A stretch of 37,997 bases of DNA, from the NCBI GenBank assembly GCA_903900705.1, contig CAIUOG010000134.1:1-37997 (forward strand), in the 5' to 3' direction. Under the pieces are notes generated by a model. The model worked only from the letters and a program-made list of their open reading frames with translations. It searched no databases and had not been told where the DNA came from. The DNA comes from an uncultured Acidobacteriia bacterium. Lineage in GTDB: Bacteria; Acidobacteriota; Terriglobia; Bryobacterales; Bryobacteraceae. Shown piece after piece: positions 7,534-16,489 of this stretch; position 1 is the stretch's first letter, and every line of letters starts with the position of its first letter. The position numbers and the translations under genes were made by a program.

Positions 7534-8463
7534 ATGCATCGCAGACAGTTTCTGGCTGGCATGGCGGGCGCGCTCACCGCGGGGCCGGCTCTGGCCTCGG
7601 GAAGGCCCAACGGTCCTGTCGTGGACAGCCACGTCCACCTTTTCTCCAACGACCCGAAGCGCTTCCCTCTCGCGCCCAACGCCACCTACAAACCCACCCC
7701 GCTCCCCGTCGAGGAATATGCCCGCTTCGCCGTCGCCGCAGGCATCGACCATGCCGTGATCGTCCATCCGGAACCCTATCAGGACGATTACCGTTATCTG
7801 GAATACGCCTTCGCCCACGAACCCTCGCCGGGCTTCTTCAAGGGAACCTGCCTCTTCGACCCCACCGCGCACGACACGCCGGACCGCATCGCCGCTCTGG
7901 TGGGCATCAACCCGAGGCGGATCGTCGCCCTGCGGATTCACGAAACCCACAAGCCCGGCACCCCTTCGCTCTCCGACGGACCCATTAAGGATCGCGACAT
8001 GCGAGCACCCGCGATGAAAGCCACCTGGCGTCGCTGTCATCAGCTGGGGCTTTCCATCCAGATGCACTTCCTGCCCTGGATTGCGCCACAGATTGCCGAA
8101 CTGGCAGGGCAGTTCCCGGAGATGCCCGTCATCCTGGATCATCTGGGGCGGATGGGTGAAGGCTCCGCCACCGAAGCGGTCGGAGTGCTGCAGCTTGCGA
8201 AACTGCCTCGCGCTTACATGAAGTTTGCGAATATCAGCAGTTCGTCAAAGGAGAAGTATCCTTTTACGGATGTAAAGCCCATGGTGCGGCGTGCCTTTGA
8301 CGCCTTCGGACCGGACCGGATGCTGTGGGGTTACTTCGGACACGACGCCGCGGGCTTCAGCAGGGAAGTGGAACTCTTCGACATGATGTTCGATTTCGCA
8401 AAGGAAGAAGACCGCCAGAAGATTCGCGGAAAGAACGCCCTGAAACTCTTTCAGTGGGCTTAA
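7534..8463 (+). CDS. exported amidohydrolase-2 family TIM-barrel protein
   Basis: A 309-residue metal-dependent hydrolase-like protein (PF04909 type, which includes lactonases and decarboxylases). The N-terminus has a twin-arginine-like signal, RRQFLAG (3-9), followed by a hydrophobic stretch to about A21. The metal-binding DSHVHLF motif is at 31-37; H178 (QMHF) and DHLGRMG (202-208) follow the family order. Family members usually end with a G-S-D motif carrying the catalytic Asp; here the equivalent reads MLWGYFGHD (263-271), so the Asp is displaced or lost. No good Shine-Dalgarno precedes the ATG. The gene stands alone between a divergent sigma factor and a terminator. Substrate unknown. 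Confidence 0.8.
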   Translation: MHRRQFLAGMAGALTAGPALASGRPNGPVVDSHVHLFSNDPKRFPLAPNATYKPTPLPVEEYARFAVAAGIDHAVIVHPEPYQDDYRYLEYAFAHEPSPGFFKGTCLFDPTAHDTPDRIAALVGINPRRIVALRIHETHKPGTPSLSDGPIKDRDMRAPAMKATWRRCHQLGLSIQMHFLPWIAPQIAELAGQFPEMPVILDHLGRMGEGSATEAVGVLQLAKLPRAYMKFANISSSSKEKYPFTDVKPMVRRAFDAFGPDRMLWGYFGHDAAGFSREVELFDMMFDFAKEEDRQKIRGKNALKLFQWA

Positions 8464-8483
8464 TCAGGAAGAGGGCTTAAAAC

Positions 8484-8516
8484 AAAAAAGGGCAGCCCGT
8501 GAGGGCTGCCCTTTTT
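8484..8516. terminator. strong bidirectional rho-independent terminator
   Basis: GGGCAGCCC (8490-8498) and GGGCTGCCC (8503-8511) form a 9-bp GC-rich stem with a 4-base loop, flanked by A6 on the left and T5 on the right. It lies between the convergent amidohydrolase and porin genes and has the right T-runs on both strands. Confidence 0.93.
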
Positions 8517-8534
8517 GCTGTTGCCGGATGCTGT

Positions 8535-9731
8535 TTACTTGAGCGGTCCGAGCAGCGCCACAATCCCGAGCGTCAGCGTGTTCTGGCTCTTGTTCGGAGC
8601 AAGCTTGCCGCGATCAAAGAAGGGCTGGTCGGAGGCGTCGTGCCGGAATTCCAGGCGTCCCACCAGGTGATCGTTCAGTTTCGCTTCCCCGGTGATCGTG
8701 CCTTCCTTCAGATTCTGCTTCTTACCCGTCGCGAAGCCATTCACGTCGGAGAAGACTTCCGTGCGTGCCGCCACCGCGAAAAGCTTGGTGAGCTGGTAGC
8801 GGGCCGCAATCGCCGCGCCGTACCAGGTGTCATAACCACCGCCGTAACGGTTGTTGCGGGCGTAGTCAATGTTGATGTAAGCGTTGAACTTGCTGTTCGG
8901 AGTGAGCAGAATCGTGGTATCCACCAGGTTCCGCTTGCCCACCTTCGGTCCGGGATCGGTTGCGCCCACATAGTAGTTCGCGCTCCATGTGTACTTGGGC
9001 TTGGTCAGCGCCATCGTAAGACCCACGTTCTGGAAGTCATGGCTGCCCCAGACCGTGTTCCACGCGTTCACCAACTGCACGCCAACCGTCAGTTCCTTGG
9101 TGATCGGAGTCGCGGTCTTGATGCCGAAATGGTAGTACGGAATTGCCCAGGCGAACAGCAGTGAACGGGTGTAGTTCCAGTTCGAACTGCTCTCAATCAC
9201 TTCCGCGCCGGCCGAGGTCACAAACTGACCGAAGTCGATTTCGGTGCCGTGCGTTTTGGTCGGCTTGAAGATCGCGTACATCTGTTCCACATAACGGAGA
9301 CCTTTGTTTTCGATCGCGGCAGGATCGCCCGCATGGATCAGGCGCATGGTCTCACCCACGCCGACATCGAGGTGGATACCGATCACCTTATCGGACTTGT
9401 CCACGGTGAATTTCGCCAGGCTGAGGCGGGGAGTGCCCGAGTGCAGGTCGAAGTTCTGCAGGCCGTTCAGATCACCCGTGGGATTGTTCCCGTTGTGTGT
9501 GACGTAAGCATCTGCAAGTCCGCTGAATACCCAGCCGTCGTACTTTGGCGGAGGCGCCGGAGGGGTGGCGTCCGCGGGCTTGGCCGGATCCGCGGGCTTT
9601 GCGGGATCGGCGGGCGCCTGCGGCGCGGCCTGTTCCGTCGGGGCTGCCGCAGGCGTTGCGACAGGGTTTTCGGCGGCCGCTCCGGGCCATGAGCACACAA
9701 CGAGCGCAAGAATACTAAGGGGTATCCGCAT
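8535..9731 (-). CDS. outer-membrane beta-barrel porin, OmpL-like (bbp2 family)
   Basis: A 398-residue outer-membrane protein of the beta-barrel porin-2 type (PF07642-like). A signal peptide ends near A20. A Pro/Ala-rich linker follows (25-62) with the imperfect repeat PADPAKPADPAKPAD, then a barrel of alternating short amphipathic strands starting YDGWVFSGLADAYVTHN and ending GIVALLGPLK. It presumably lets small solutes through the outer membrane; substrate unknown. AGGAG lies about 8 bases before the ATG on the minus strand. It is monocistronic, ended by the terminator at 8484-8516, and separated from upstream glnA by that gene's own terminator. Family call is good, transport specificity is not visible. 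Confidence 0.85.
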   Translation of the reverse strand: MRIPLSILALVVCSWPGAAAENPVATPAAAPTEQAAPQAPADPAKPADPAKPADATPPAPPPKYDGWVFSGLADAYVTHNGNNPTGDLNGLQNFDLHSGTPRLSLAKFTVDKSDKVIGIHLDVGVGETMRLIHAGDPAAIENKGLRYVEQMYAIFKPTKTHGTEIDFGQFVTSAGAEVIESSSNWNYTRSLLFAWAIPYYHFGIKTATPITKELTVGVQLVNAWNTVWGSHDFQNVGLTMALTKPKYTWSANYYVGATDPGPKVGKRNLVDTTILLTPNSKFNAYINIDYARNNRYGGGYDTWYGAAIAARYQLTKLFAVAARTEVFSDVNGFATGKKQNLKEGTITGEAKLNDHLVGRLEFRHDASDQPFFDRGKLAPNKSQNTLTLGIVALLGPLK

Positions 9732-9928
9732 AATTATCTCCTGAGAATTATTGATCTGGGAATCGGCACTGACAGGGTGCTCGGGGCGTTTTGAAATTTC
9801 AGTTTACGGTTCCGTGAAGAAGGTGCGGAAATAGATTTTTTCGATTGGGAGCATAGAGAGGCTGCGCTTCCCCCCTCCGAATGCTTCAGCGGAACTGAAA
9901 GCCGCGTGTTTTGGGGCTCTCAGACACT
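9732..9928 (-). other. upstream region of the porin gene
   Basis: This 197-base stretch should hold the porin promoter on the minus strand. I see the Shine-Dalgarno AGGAG (9740-9744) but no convincing -35/-10 pair. A small inverted repeat TTCAG-CGGAA-CTGAA lies near 9884-9898. No open frame is convincing. Confidence 0.35.
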
Positions 9929-9997
9929 AAAAAGGGGCCTGCGCGCGCCTCGATAGAAAGCAGTGATGCTGTCTATCGAAACTTTCGCAGGCCCCTT
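9929..9997 (-). terminator. long stem-loop terminator of glnA
   Basis: AAGGGGCCTGCG (9932-9943) and CGCAGGCCCCTT (9986-9997) form a perfect 12-bp base stem. Inside it CGATAGA (9951-9957) pairs with TCTATCG (9972-9978), and AGCA/TGCT can extend the tip. Read on the minus strand, downstream of glnA, the structure ends in CCCCTTTTTAG, a normal termination T-run. The three-tier stem of about 66 bases is longer than a typical terminator. Confidence 0.8.
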
Positions 9998-10022
9998 ACA
10001 AAACGCCAACGGGTTCAGGAGG

Positions 10023-11432
10023 TTAGATGTCGTAGTACAGGGAGAACTCGTAGGGATGCGGCCGCAGACGAATAGCCTCCGCTTCATTTCTCCGTTTATA
10101 GTCGATAAAAGTCTCAATCAGTTCTTCTGTAAATACGTCGCCTTTCAAAAGAAATTGATGATCCTCTTCCAGGCACTCCAGCGCCTCGTCGAGCGAGATC
10201 GGCATCGACGGCACCGACTTCATTTCTTCCGGCGAAAGGTCGTAAATGTCCTTGTCGAGCGGCTCGCCCGGTTCGATCCGGTTCAGCACGCCATCGAGAC
10301 CAGCCATCAGCATGGCGGAGAACGCGAGGTACGGATTGGCCGAAGGGTCCGGTGGACGGAACTCCACCCGCTTCGCCTTCGGACTCGCCGAATACATGGG
10401 GATCCGGACGGCCGCCGAACGGTTGCGCCGCGAGTACGCCAGGTTCACCGGCGCTTCGTAGCCCGGCACCAGGCGCTTGTAGCTGTTCGTGGTGGGAGCA
10501 ATAATCGCCGAAAGCGCCCGCGCGTGCTTCAGGAGGCCGCCAATGTAGTAGAGCGCCATCTGACTCAACCCCGCGTAGCCGTCACCCGCAAACAGAGGCT
10601 TATTGTCGCGCCAGATCGACTGGTGCACATGCATGCCGCTGCCATTGTCCCCAAAGATCGGCTTCGGCATGAAGGTCACCGTCTTGCCATACTGATTCGC
10701 CACGTTCCGCACGACGTACTTGTACGTCATCATGTTGTCCGCGGTCTTCACCAGCGTGTTAAACCGCTGGTCGATCTCGCACTGCCCCGCCGTCGCCACT
10801 TCATGATGGTGGCACTCGATCACCAGGCCGCAACGCTCCATCACATTCACCATTTCCGAGCGCAGATCCTGATAGTGATCCGTCGGCGGCACCGGGAAGT
10901 AGCCTTCCTTATAGCGCGGGCGATAGCCCTTGTTGTCCTTCTCGCGGCTTGAATTCCAGCGCCCTTCATCGGCGTCGATGAAGTAGAAACCCGAGTGTGC
11001 GTTCTGGTCGAAACGGATGTTGTCGAAAATGAAAAACTCGGCTTCGGCCCCGATGAACGCCGTATCGCCCACCCCCGTATTCTGCAGGTAGAGTTCGGCC
11101 TTGCGGGCAATCCAGCGCGGATCGCGCTCATAGTTCTGGCGCGTCAGAGGGTCCCGCACGTCGCCAATCATCACCAGCGTCGGCGTCTCCATGAACGGAT
11201 CCATGAACGCTGTGGAAGGGTCGGGAATCAGGAGCATGTCGCTCTCGTTGATCGCCGCCCAGCCGCGGATGCTCGATCCATCAATGCCAAATCCATCGGT
11301 GAACGAAGCTTCCGACAGTTCCCCGATCGGGTAGGAGATATGGTGCTGCAAGCCGGGAATATCGGCAAACCGCACGTCAACCTGGCGCGCGCCGTTTTCT
11401 TTTGCAAACTGCAGGACTTCACTGGGTGTCAT
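10023..11432 (-). CDS. glnA: type I glutamine synthetase
   Basis: Cytoplasmic dodecameric enzyme making glutamine from glutamate, ammonia and ATP. From the ATG at 11432 the protein is 469 residues, the same length as E. coli GlnA. Signatures include DGSSIRGW (51-58), EAEFF with metal-binding E129 and E131 (E130 to F134), [10 protein letters not shown] (263-272), and a C-terminal block with Tyr397 in [10 protein letters not shown], exactly the adenylylation site of class I-beta enzymes, so control by GlnE is likely. The open frame continues 44 codons further upstream, but that segment overlaps the divergent CBM9-like gene and lacks GS character, so the start at MTPSEVLQF is preferred. It is monocistronic with its own terminator. 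No sigma-54 promoter was seen upstream. Confidence 0.97.
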   Translation of the reverse strand: MTPSEVLQFAKENGARQVDVRFADIPGLQHHISYPIGELSEASFTDGFGIDGSSIRGWAAINESDMLLIPDPSTAFMDPFMETPTLVMIGDVRDPLTRQNYERDPRWIARKAELYLQNTGVGDTAFIGAEAEFFIFDNIRFDQNAHSGFYFIDADEGRWNSSREKDNKGYRPRYKEGYFPVPPTDHYQDLRSEMVNVMERCGLVIECHHHEVATAGQCEIDQRFNTLVKTADNMMTYKYVVRNVANQYGKTVTFMPKPIFGDNGSGMHVHQSIWRDNKPLFAGDGYAGLSQMALYYIGGLLKHARALSAIIAPTTNSYKRLVPGYEAPVNLAYSRRNRSAAVRIPMYSASPKAKRVEFRPPDPSANPYLAFSAMLMAGLDGVLNRIEPGEPLDKDIYDLSPEEMKSVPSMPISLDEALECLEEDHQFLLKGDVFTEELIETFIDYKRRNEAEAIRLRPHPYEFSLYYDI

Positions 11433-11478
11433 AAGAACTCTGTATAACCGTAAGAAACCACAGTTTATCGTGTTCTGT

Positions 11479-12255
11479 ATGGTCGCAGCACACCGGTTGA
11501 CACTGTGGTTGATATTGCTCGCCCCGGCCGTGGCATCGGCGCAGGATGCGGGCAGCCCGCCCAAAAGCTATCTGTGCCACCGCGCCGCGAGTCCGCTTCG
11601 CATCGACGGACTGCCCGACGAGGCCGCCTGGAAGGCCGCCCCCTGGACGGATGACTTCGTCGATATCGAAGGCGCTGCCAAACCCCGGCCCCGCTTCCGC
11701 ACCCGCGCAAAGCTCTTGTGGGATGACGAGTACCTCTACATAGCCGCCGACCTCGAAGAGCCCGACGTCTGGGCCACCCTCACCCAACACGACTCCGTCA
11801 TCTTCCGCGACAACGACTTCGAGGTCTTTCTGAACCCTTCGGGAGACAGCCGCAACTACTTCGAGTTCGAGATGAACGCGCTCAACACCGGCTGGGATCT
11901 CTTCCTGCCCAAGCCATACCGCGAACAGGGCAAGGCCGATAACGGCTGGGAGATCCCGGGCCTGAAGACGGCCGTCCACGTGGAGGGAACGCTCAACAAA
12001 TCCGGCGACAAAGACCGTGGCTGGACCCTCGAAATCGCCTTCCCCTGGACCGCCTTCACCGAACGCAGCGGCTTCGGCAGGCCCAAACCGGGCGATGTGT
12101 GGCGCATCAACTTCTCCCGCGTGGAATGGCGCACCGAAACGGCCGCCGTCGGCTACCGCAAGCTGCCCGGCAAGGAAGACAATTGGGTCTGGTCCCCGCA
12201 GGGCGTGGTCGACATGCACCGCCCGGAACGCTGGGGCTTCCTGCGCTTCGACTGA
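11479..12255 (+). CDS. exported CBM9-like carbohydrate-binding protein
   Basis: A 258-residue protein with a signal peptide ([15 protein letters not shown], cut near residue 21) followed by one domain of the CBM9-like/PF06452 type. Typical phrases are [47 protein letters not shown] and [10 protein letters not shown]. Family members bind sugar ends or act as stand-alone periplasmic or surface modules. A GTG three codons upstream (11470) could also start it, but the ATG at 11479 leaves a normal signal peptide. The divergent glnA starts only 46 bases away, with TATAAC at 11443-11448 as a possible -10. Its stop TGA directly abuts the stop of the convergent mutarotase-like gene (12255/12256). Position next to sugar genes supports a role in carbohydrate handling (inference). 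Confidence 0.8.
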   Translation: MVAAHRLTLWLILLAPAVASAQDAGSPPKSYLCHRAASPLRIDGLPDEAAWKAAPWTDDFVDIEGAAKPRPRFRTRAKLLWDDEYLYIAADLEEPDVWATLTQHDSVIFRDNDFEVFLNPSGDSRNYFEFEMNALNTGWDLFLPKPYREQGKADNGWEIPGLKTAVHVEGTLNKSGDKDRGWTLEIAFPWTAFTERSGFGRPKPGDVWRINFSRVEWRTETAAVGYRKLPGKEDNWVWSPQGVVDMHRPERWGFLRFD

Positions 12256-13266
12256 TTAAAGCAGAGCTTCGAAAGCTTCGAGCGACTCCGGAATCGCGGT
12301 CGCCGTCGAGACCGCCGCGTAGTAATCCGCCGTCAGCTTCCGCTTCGCGCCAATCCACTGATAACCCGGAATACCAAACAGGCTCCCGCGCTCAATCATT
12401 TTTCGCCGCGGCTCCGGAAACGGCGACACACCGAACTCCATGCCGCGCGTCTGCGTCCGCCCCAGCCACGGCGTGTGAGTGCGCCCGCGGTTCTCTTCCC
12501 AGATGCCCAGCCACGGAAACTCTTCGCGTTTCCACACGTAGCCCACCACCACCTTCGACGCAGGCGACCAGCCCACGAAGTGCGCGACCTCCCGCGCCGG
12601 GTCCATCAGATTCGCCCAATACCCGCCCGACGGCTGCTCGCTGTAGTACAACTCCAGGTTGCGATCCCCCCACTGCGGCCAGTCGAAATCCGTGCTTTCG
12701 CCGATCGCCCGGGACTTCGTCGCCGGCATACGGAACTGGGTGGCGCCGTTCTCCAGAAACGGAGGTCCGAACGTCACATGCTGCGTCCAGGCGATGGGCC
12801 GGTCCAGCGCAGAGAGATTCTCCACCGTCTCCCGGATATGCGCGCGCCGACCCGCCAGCGTGATGGTCCGCTCAAATGCAAGCTGCGAATCGCGCAGCAG
12901 GCAACTCGCGCGCATCCCGCCGGGAATCACCTCGAACGCATACGGCACAATCCCGCCCTCCGCATGCGCCACCACGCCCGCTTTCACTTCATCCTCCGAC
13001 GGTGGCCCGAACAGGTCCAGACAAAGGTTCTGACCCATGATCCCGGCCAGCAGCCGGCTCTCCGAATCATCTCCAAAAATCGGATACTTCTCCGCCGACC
13101 ACTCGCTCGGCTCCACCGACGGCCATGGCGGAACCCACAGCGGATTCACCCCGGTCGACTTCTCCAGAATCTCCGCAATATGCCCGCCCTCGGCGAGGAC
13201 GGTCACGCGAATCTGGTCGTTTTCAATCTGGAACGCCCGGCGGTTATGAAAGAGGGTCGAAGTCAT
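12256..13266 (-). CDS. aldose 1-epimerase/mutarotase-like protein
   Basis: A 336-residue protein of the galactose mutarotase-like beta-sandwich superfamily. It opens with FHNRRAFQIENDQIRVTVLAEGGHIAEI, the usual first strands of these proteins, and later carries RETVENLSALDRPIAWTQHVTFGPPFLE, including the conserved H in QHV. It has no signal peptide. Such proteins interconvert sugar anomers or bind sugar rings. The ATG at 13266, with AGCAGG about 7 bases upstream, is preferred to the in-frame start 22 codons earlier, because a good promoter (TTGTCA-N17-TGTAAT) ends between them. It diverges from the isomerase/oxidoreductase operon and shares its control region. Catalytic activity is not proven; a non-catalytic sugar-binding role is possible. 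Confidence 0.65.
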   Translation of the reverse strand: MTSTLFHNRRAFQIENDQIRVTVLAEGGHIAEILEKSTGVNPLWVPPWPSVEPSEWSAEKYPIFGDDSESRLLAGIMGQNLCLDLFGPPSEDEVKAGVVAHAEGGIVPYAFEVIPGGMRASCLLRDSQLAFERTITLAGRRAHIRETVENLSALDRPIAWTQHVTFGPPFLENGATQFRMPATKSRAIGESTDFDWPQWGDRNLELYYSEQPSGGYWANLMDPAREVAHFVGWSPASKVVVGYVWKREEFPWLGIWEENRGRTHTPWLGRTQTRGMEFGVSPFPEPRRKMIERGSLFGIPGYQWIGAKRKLTADYYAAVSTATAIPESLEAFEALL

Positions 13267-13278
13267 CGGCAACCTGCT

Positions 13279-13307
13279 ATTACACACCGTTGCCGGGAGT
13301 TTGACAA
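13279..13307 (-). promoter_or_regulatory. leftward promoter of the mutarotase-like gene
   Basis: On the minus strand TTGTCA (13302-13307 on the plus strand) is followed after exactly 17 bases by TGTAAT (13279-13284). Both boxes are one base from the sigma-70 consensus. The -35 box overlaps the -35 box of the rightward promoter. Confidence 0.6.
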
Positions 13308-13329
13308 CGGCCTGACGTTGATATACGCT
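13301..13329 (+). promoter_or_regulatory. rightward promoter of the sugar operon
   Basis: A perfect TTGACA (13301-13306) is followed by TACGCT after 17 bases (13324-13329), or by TATACG after 15 (13322-13327). Start of transcription would be near 13336, about 26 bases before the isomerase ATG. Confidence 0.5.
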
Positions 13330-13338
13330 CACGGGAGC

Positions 13339-13352
13339 TTGAGACGTTTCAA
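13339..13352. promoter_or_regulatory. LacI-type operator candidate
   Basis: TTGAGACGTTTCAA is a near-perfect 14-bp palindrome (one mismatched pair) centred on CG, the classic shape of LacI/GalR-family operators. It lies just after the rightward -10 and 9 bases before the isomerase ATG, where a bound repressor would block transcription. The operon encodes its own LacI regulator (16490-17530), the natural candidate to bind here (inference). Confidence 0.6.
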
Positions 13353-13361
13353 CATCCTCCT

Positions 13362-14405
13362 ATGAGCACTCATAAATCTCCCGCTTTGCACAACGCGATG
13401 TGGCCCGGTCTGGTGGGCAAAGGTGGCGACGCGGAGCCCCCCATCGATCTCGACACGATGCTGAACATGACCGCCGCCGCCGAAGTGGACGGCGTGAAGT
13501 TCGATGGCGCGGATCTCTTCCTTTCCCTGCCCCACACCGACATCGACTCCACCGATGACGACCTCAAGGTTCTTGCCGACAAGCTCTCCAGCCGCAATCT
13601 CGTCGCCGGTTCCCTCGTCGCGCCCGTCTGGGGACCCACCGGCGGCGGTTCCGCCATGGGCAGCGATGATGACATTGCAAAGTTTCTCACCCAGGTCCGC
13701 AAGGCCTGCCAGATCGGCCAGAAGCTCCGGGATCTCGGCATCCGCAGGTACGGCGTGATTCGCATCGATTCCGCCACGGGCGTTGAAGACTGGGCAAAGG
13801 ATCCCGCGGGCAACACCGCAAAGATCGCCGCCACCTTCCGCGAAGCCGGAAAGATTGCCGAAGGGTTTGGCGAACGGCTCGCCGCCGAAGGCGAAATCTG
13901 CTGGGGCGGCATGCAGAGCTGGCGTCGCAACGTCGAACTGCTCGAACAGGTCGGCATGCCCAAAACCGTTGGCTTCCAGGCGGACATGGCCCACACCATG
14001 CTCTTCACTATGGGCTTCAACGCTCCTGAGGACCGTCTCCTGCCCGAAGACTTTGACTGGTCCCAGGGTGACCAACTCGCTGCAGCCTACCGGAAAATGG
14101 CCGGCGCGCTCCGCCCCTGGACCTTCGATTTCCACGTCGCCCAGAACGACGGCACCGTGAAGGGCACCGGATCACACGACAAAACCGGCCGCCACTGCCA
14201 GGCGACCGACCCCAACGGCAAGCTCGACGTCGTTCGCGACGCCGGCGCCTGGATGCGCGATGACAACGGCGTCGTAACCCGCGCCTTCGCCCACATCTGC
14301 TGGGATGGCTGCATGTTCCCCAATGACGTCATGATGAACCAGCAAACCTGGAACGACATCCTCGCGACAATGATCAAAGTGCGCGACGCGCACGGCTGGG
14401 AATAA
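13362..14405 (+). CDS. sugar phosphate isomerase/epimerase-like TIM-barrel protein
   Basis: A 347-residue protein of the xylose isomerase-like TIM-barrel superfamily, cytoplasmic. Barrel strands and candidate metal ligands appear in order: KFDGADLFL (48-56), [34 protein letters not shown] and HICWDG. It lacks the ENHGG form seen in many relatives. Such enzymes isomerise or epimerise sugars and keto-sugars, commonly beside Gfo/Idh/MocA oxidoreductases. No Shine-Dalgarno is visible before the ATG; CATCCTCCT precedes it instead. It is first in a four-gene plus-strand operon (isomerase, oxidoreductase, PF06439 protein, LacI regulator) with a 9-base gap to the next gene. Substrate unknown. Confidence 0.75.
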   Translation: MSTHKSPALHNAMWPGLVGKGGDAEPPIDLDTMLNMTAAAEVDGVKFDGADLFLSLPHTDIDSTDDDLKVLADKLSSRNLVAGSLVAPVWGPTGGGSAMGSDDDIAKFLTQVRKACQIGQKLRDLGIRRYGVIRIDSATGVEDWAKDPAGNTAKIAATFREAGKIAEGFGERLAAEGEICWGGMQSWRRNVELLEQVGMPKTVGFQADMAHTMLFTMGFNAPEDRLLPEDFDWSQGDQLAAAYRKMAGALRPWTFDFHVAQNDGTVKGTGSHDKTGRHCQATDPNGKLDVVRDAGAWMRDDNGVVTRAFAHICWDGCMFPNDVMMNQQTWNDILATMIKVRDAHGWE

Positions 14406-14414
14406 CCAACGCAT

Positions 14415-15557
14415 ATGAAGAAGAAACTGAACATCGGAATGATCGGCTACGGCTTCATGGGCCGTACCCACTCCAACGCCTTTCGCAGCGCTCCGAACTT
14501 TTTCGACCTGCCGTATGAGCCTGTCCTCAGGACCGTTTGCGCTCGCAACGCCGAAAAAGCGCAGGGCTTTGCCGCCCAGTGGGGCTATGAATCCGTCGAG
14601 ACCGACTGGCGCGCCGTGGTCGAAAACAAAGACATCGACATCATCGACATCGCCAGCCCGAACGACACGCACCACGAAATCGCCATCGCCGCCGCCAAAG
14701 CCGGCAAAATGGTCATGTGCGAAAAGCCGCTTGGCCGCAACCCCACTGAATCGGAAGAGATGACCGCCGCCGTGGAAGCCGCGGGCGTACCGAACATGGT
14801 TTGGTACAACTACCGCCGCACCCCCGCCGTCACCCTCGCCAAACAGCTGATCGATGAAGGCCGCCTGGGCCGCATTTTCCACTACCGCACCGTCTTCCTG
14901 CAGGACTGGACCATTTCCGCCGACCTCCCCCAGGGCGGCGCCGGTCTCTGGCGTCTGGATGCCAGCGTCTCTGGCAGCGGGGTCACCGGCGACCTGCTCG
15001 CCCACAACATCGATACCGCCATGTGGCTCAATGGCCAGATCGATGAGGTGACCGCGCTCACCGAGACCTTCATCAAGACCCGCAAACACAGTCTGACCGG
15101 TGAGGATCAGCCCGTCACCATTGACGACGCCAGCCTCTTCCTCGCCCGCTTCGCCAACGGCTCTCTGGCCACCTTCGAAGCCACCCGTTACGCGCGCGGT
15201 CACAAGGCGCTCTACACCTTCGAAATCAATGGCGAGAAGGGCTCACTCAAGTGGGATCTGCATGACCTGCACCGCCTCGAATACTTCGAATACAGCCCCG
15301 AAGGCAAGATGCGCGGCTGGAAGAGCATCCACATCACAGACGGCGACCACCCCTACATGAACCACTGGTGGGTACCCGGCCTGCAGATTGGCTACGAACA
15401 CACCTTTATCCATCAGGCTGCCGACTTCATCACCGCCGTCGGCGAAGGCAAAAGCGCCGCGCCCACTTTCCGGGACGCGCTCAAGACAGACTACGTCACC
15501 GACGCCGTCCTGAAGTCCGCCAAAACCCGCCAATGGGAAAAGCCCAAAACCGCTTAA
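14415..15557 (+). CDS. Gfo/Idh/MocA family NAD(P)-dependent sugar oxidoreductase
   Basis: A 380-residue cytoplasmic dehydrogenase. The N-terminal Rossmann domain has GYGFMGRTH (11-19) for dinucleotide binding and the family hallmark EKP (103-105) with the catalytic Lys. The C-terminal substrate domain carries [13 protein letters not shown] (192-204), with D193, H197 and D200 in the positions of the usual catalytic D-x3-H-x2-D pattern. Family members oxidise or reduce sugar hydroxyls; those beside PF06439 proteins have been linked to 3-keto-glycoside formation. It sits between the isomerase and the PF06439 gene in one operon. No clear Shine-Dalgarno in the 9-base gap before it. Exact sugar and carbon position cannot be read from sequence. 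Confidence 0.9.
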   Translation: MKKKLNIGMIGYGFMGRTHSNAFRSAPNFFDLPYEPVLRTVCARNAEKAQGFAAQWGYESVETDWRAVVENKDIDIIDIASPNDTHHEIAIAAAKAGKMVMCEKPLGRNPTESEEMTAAVEAAGVPNMVWYNYRRTPAVTLAKQLIDEGRLGRIFHYRTVFLQDWTISADLPQGGAGLWRLDASVSGSGVTGDLLAHNIDTAMWLNGQIDEVTALTETFIKTRKHSLTGEDQPVTIDDASLFLARFANGSLATFEATRYARGHKALYTFEINGEKGSLKWDLHDLHRLEYFEYSPEGKMRGWKSIHITDGDHPYMNHWWVPGLQIGYEHTFIHQAADFITAVGEGKSAAPTFRDALKTDYVTDAVLKSAKTRQWEKPKTA

Positions 15558-15585
15558 GTTTTCGAATTCTGACGAGGATATAACG

Positions 15586-16371
15586 ATGCGACGCTTCTTT
15601 TTGATTCTTTCGACGGTCGCTCTGGCGACCTCGCTGTTCGCGCAGCAGGCTCCTCCGCCCGCCGCCGGACGCGGCCCGGGCGCACCCGCCGGTGGACGCG
15701 GACGCGGTGGACCGCCTGTCCCCGTACTCGAAGAAACCGGCTTCACGCCCATCTTCGACGGCAAATCCCTCAAAGGCTGGGACTGTGACCCCGACTTCTT
15801 CAAGGTTGTGGGCGACACCATCGTAGGAGAAACCACCGCCACCCACCAGCCGCCCCAGAACATTTTCTGCATCTGGAAGGGCGATCAGCCCGCCGACTTC
15901 GAACTGAAACTGCAGTACAAACTCACCGGCGCCAACACCGGCAATTCCGGCATCCAGTACCGCAGCGTGGAACTGCCGGACGTGGCGAAGTGGGTGCTCA
16001 AAGGTTACCAGTTCGATATCGACGCCAACCAGACCTACACCGGCCAGCTCTACGAAGAACGCAACCGCGGCTTCCTCGCCCTGCGCGGCCAGATTGTCTA
16101 TATCCCGAACGGCAAAAAGGTCGGCTCCATCGGCACCACCGGTGACAGCGACCAGCTCAAGAGCTTCATCAAGCTGGAAGACTGGAACGACGTCGACATC
16201 ATCGCCCGCGGCAACGTGCTCACCCACCTGCTGAACGGCCACGTGATGAGCGTGATTATCGACGATGACCTGGCCAACCGCCGTCTTTCCGGCGCCATCG
16301 GCATCCAACTCCACAAGACTCCCAACAACATGAAGATCGAAACCCGGAATATTCGTTTGAAAACCTTCTAG
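15586..16371 (+). CDS. exported PF06439 (DUF1080) 3-keto-disaccharide hydrolase-like protein
   Basis: A 261-residue protein with a signal peptide ([19 protein letters not shown]) and a Gly/Pro/Arg-rich linker (about 22-45), then a concanavalin-like beta-jelly roll. Typical family phrases are [37 protein letters not shown] and [13 protein letters not shown]06439 is now named 3-keto-disaccharide hydrolase because characterised members cleave glycosides after oxidation to 3-keto sugars. A Shine-Dalgarno GAGGA is placed about 8 bases before the ATG, 28 bases after the oxidoreductase stop. The enzyme would act outside the cytoplasm while the oxidoreductase beside it has no export signal, so the step order needs transport between compartments. 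Not all family members are proven hydrolases. Confidence 0.85.
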   Translation: MRRFFLILSTVALATSLFAQQAPPPAAGRGPGAPAGGRGRGGPPVPVLEETGFTPIFDGKSLKGWDCDPDFFKVVGDTIVGETTATHQPPQNIFCIWKGDQPADFELKLQYKLTGANTGNSGIQYRSVELPDVAKWVLKGYQFDIDANQTYTGQLYEERNRGFLALRGQIVYIPNGKKVGSIGTTGDSDQLKSFIKLEDWNDVDIIARGNVLTHLLNGHVMSVIIDDDLANRRLSGAIGIQLHKTPNNMKIETRNIRLKTF

Positions 16372-16489
16372 CGTTCAACTATTGATTGACAATTCAATAA
16401 CAGTTCAATCAAGCTGGAAATTCAACAGGACCGCTTTTCACGGCGCCAGCGCCGCGGGAAGCGGTCCTGCTCCATTCCGGGAGCTATAC
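16372..16489 (+). promoter_or_regulatory. AT-rich island with repeated TTCAA before the LacI gene
   Basis: This short AT-rich stretch interrupts GC-rich DNA. TTCAA occurs at 16374, 16393, 16404 and 16421, with TTGA at 16382 and 16386, and ATTGA (16381-16385) pairs with TCAAT (16394-16398). A TTGACA lies at 16386-16391 but without a clear -10. It could be a secondary promoter or an operator cluster for the regulator. Confidence 0.35.

Noticed and set aside
11433-11564. 44-codon N-terminal extension of glnA
   Set aside because: It overlaps the divergent CBM9-like gene; the protein from 11432 has exactly the 469-residue length and Tyr397 numbering of GlnA.
16382-16489. 36-codon extension of the LacI regulator
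   Set aside because: The helix-turn-helix normally begins within a few residues of the start; the TTG at 16490 has a good GGGAG site.
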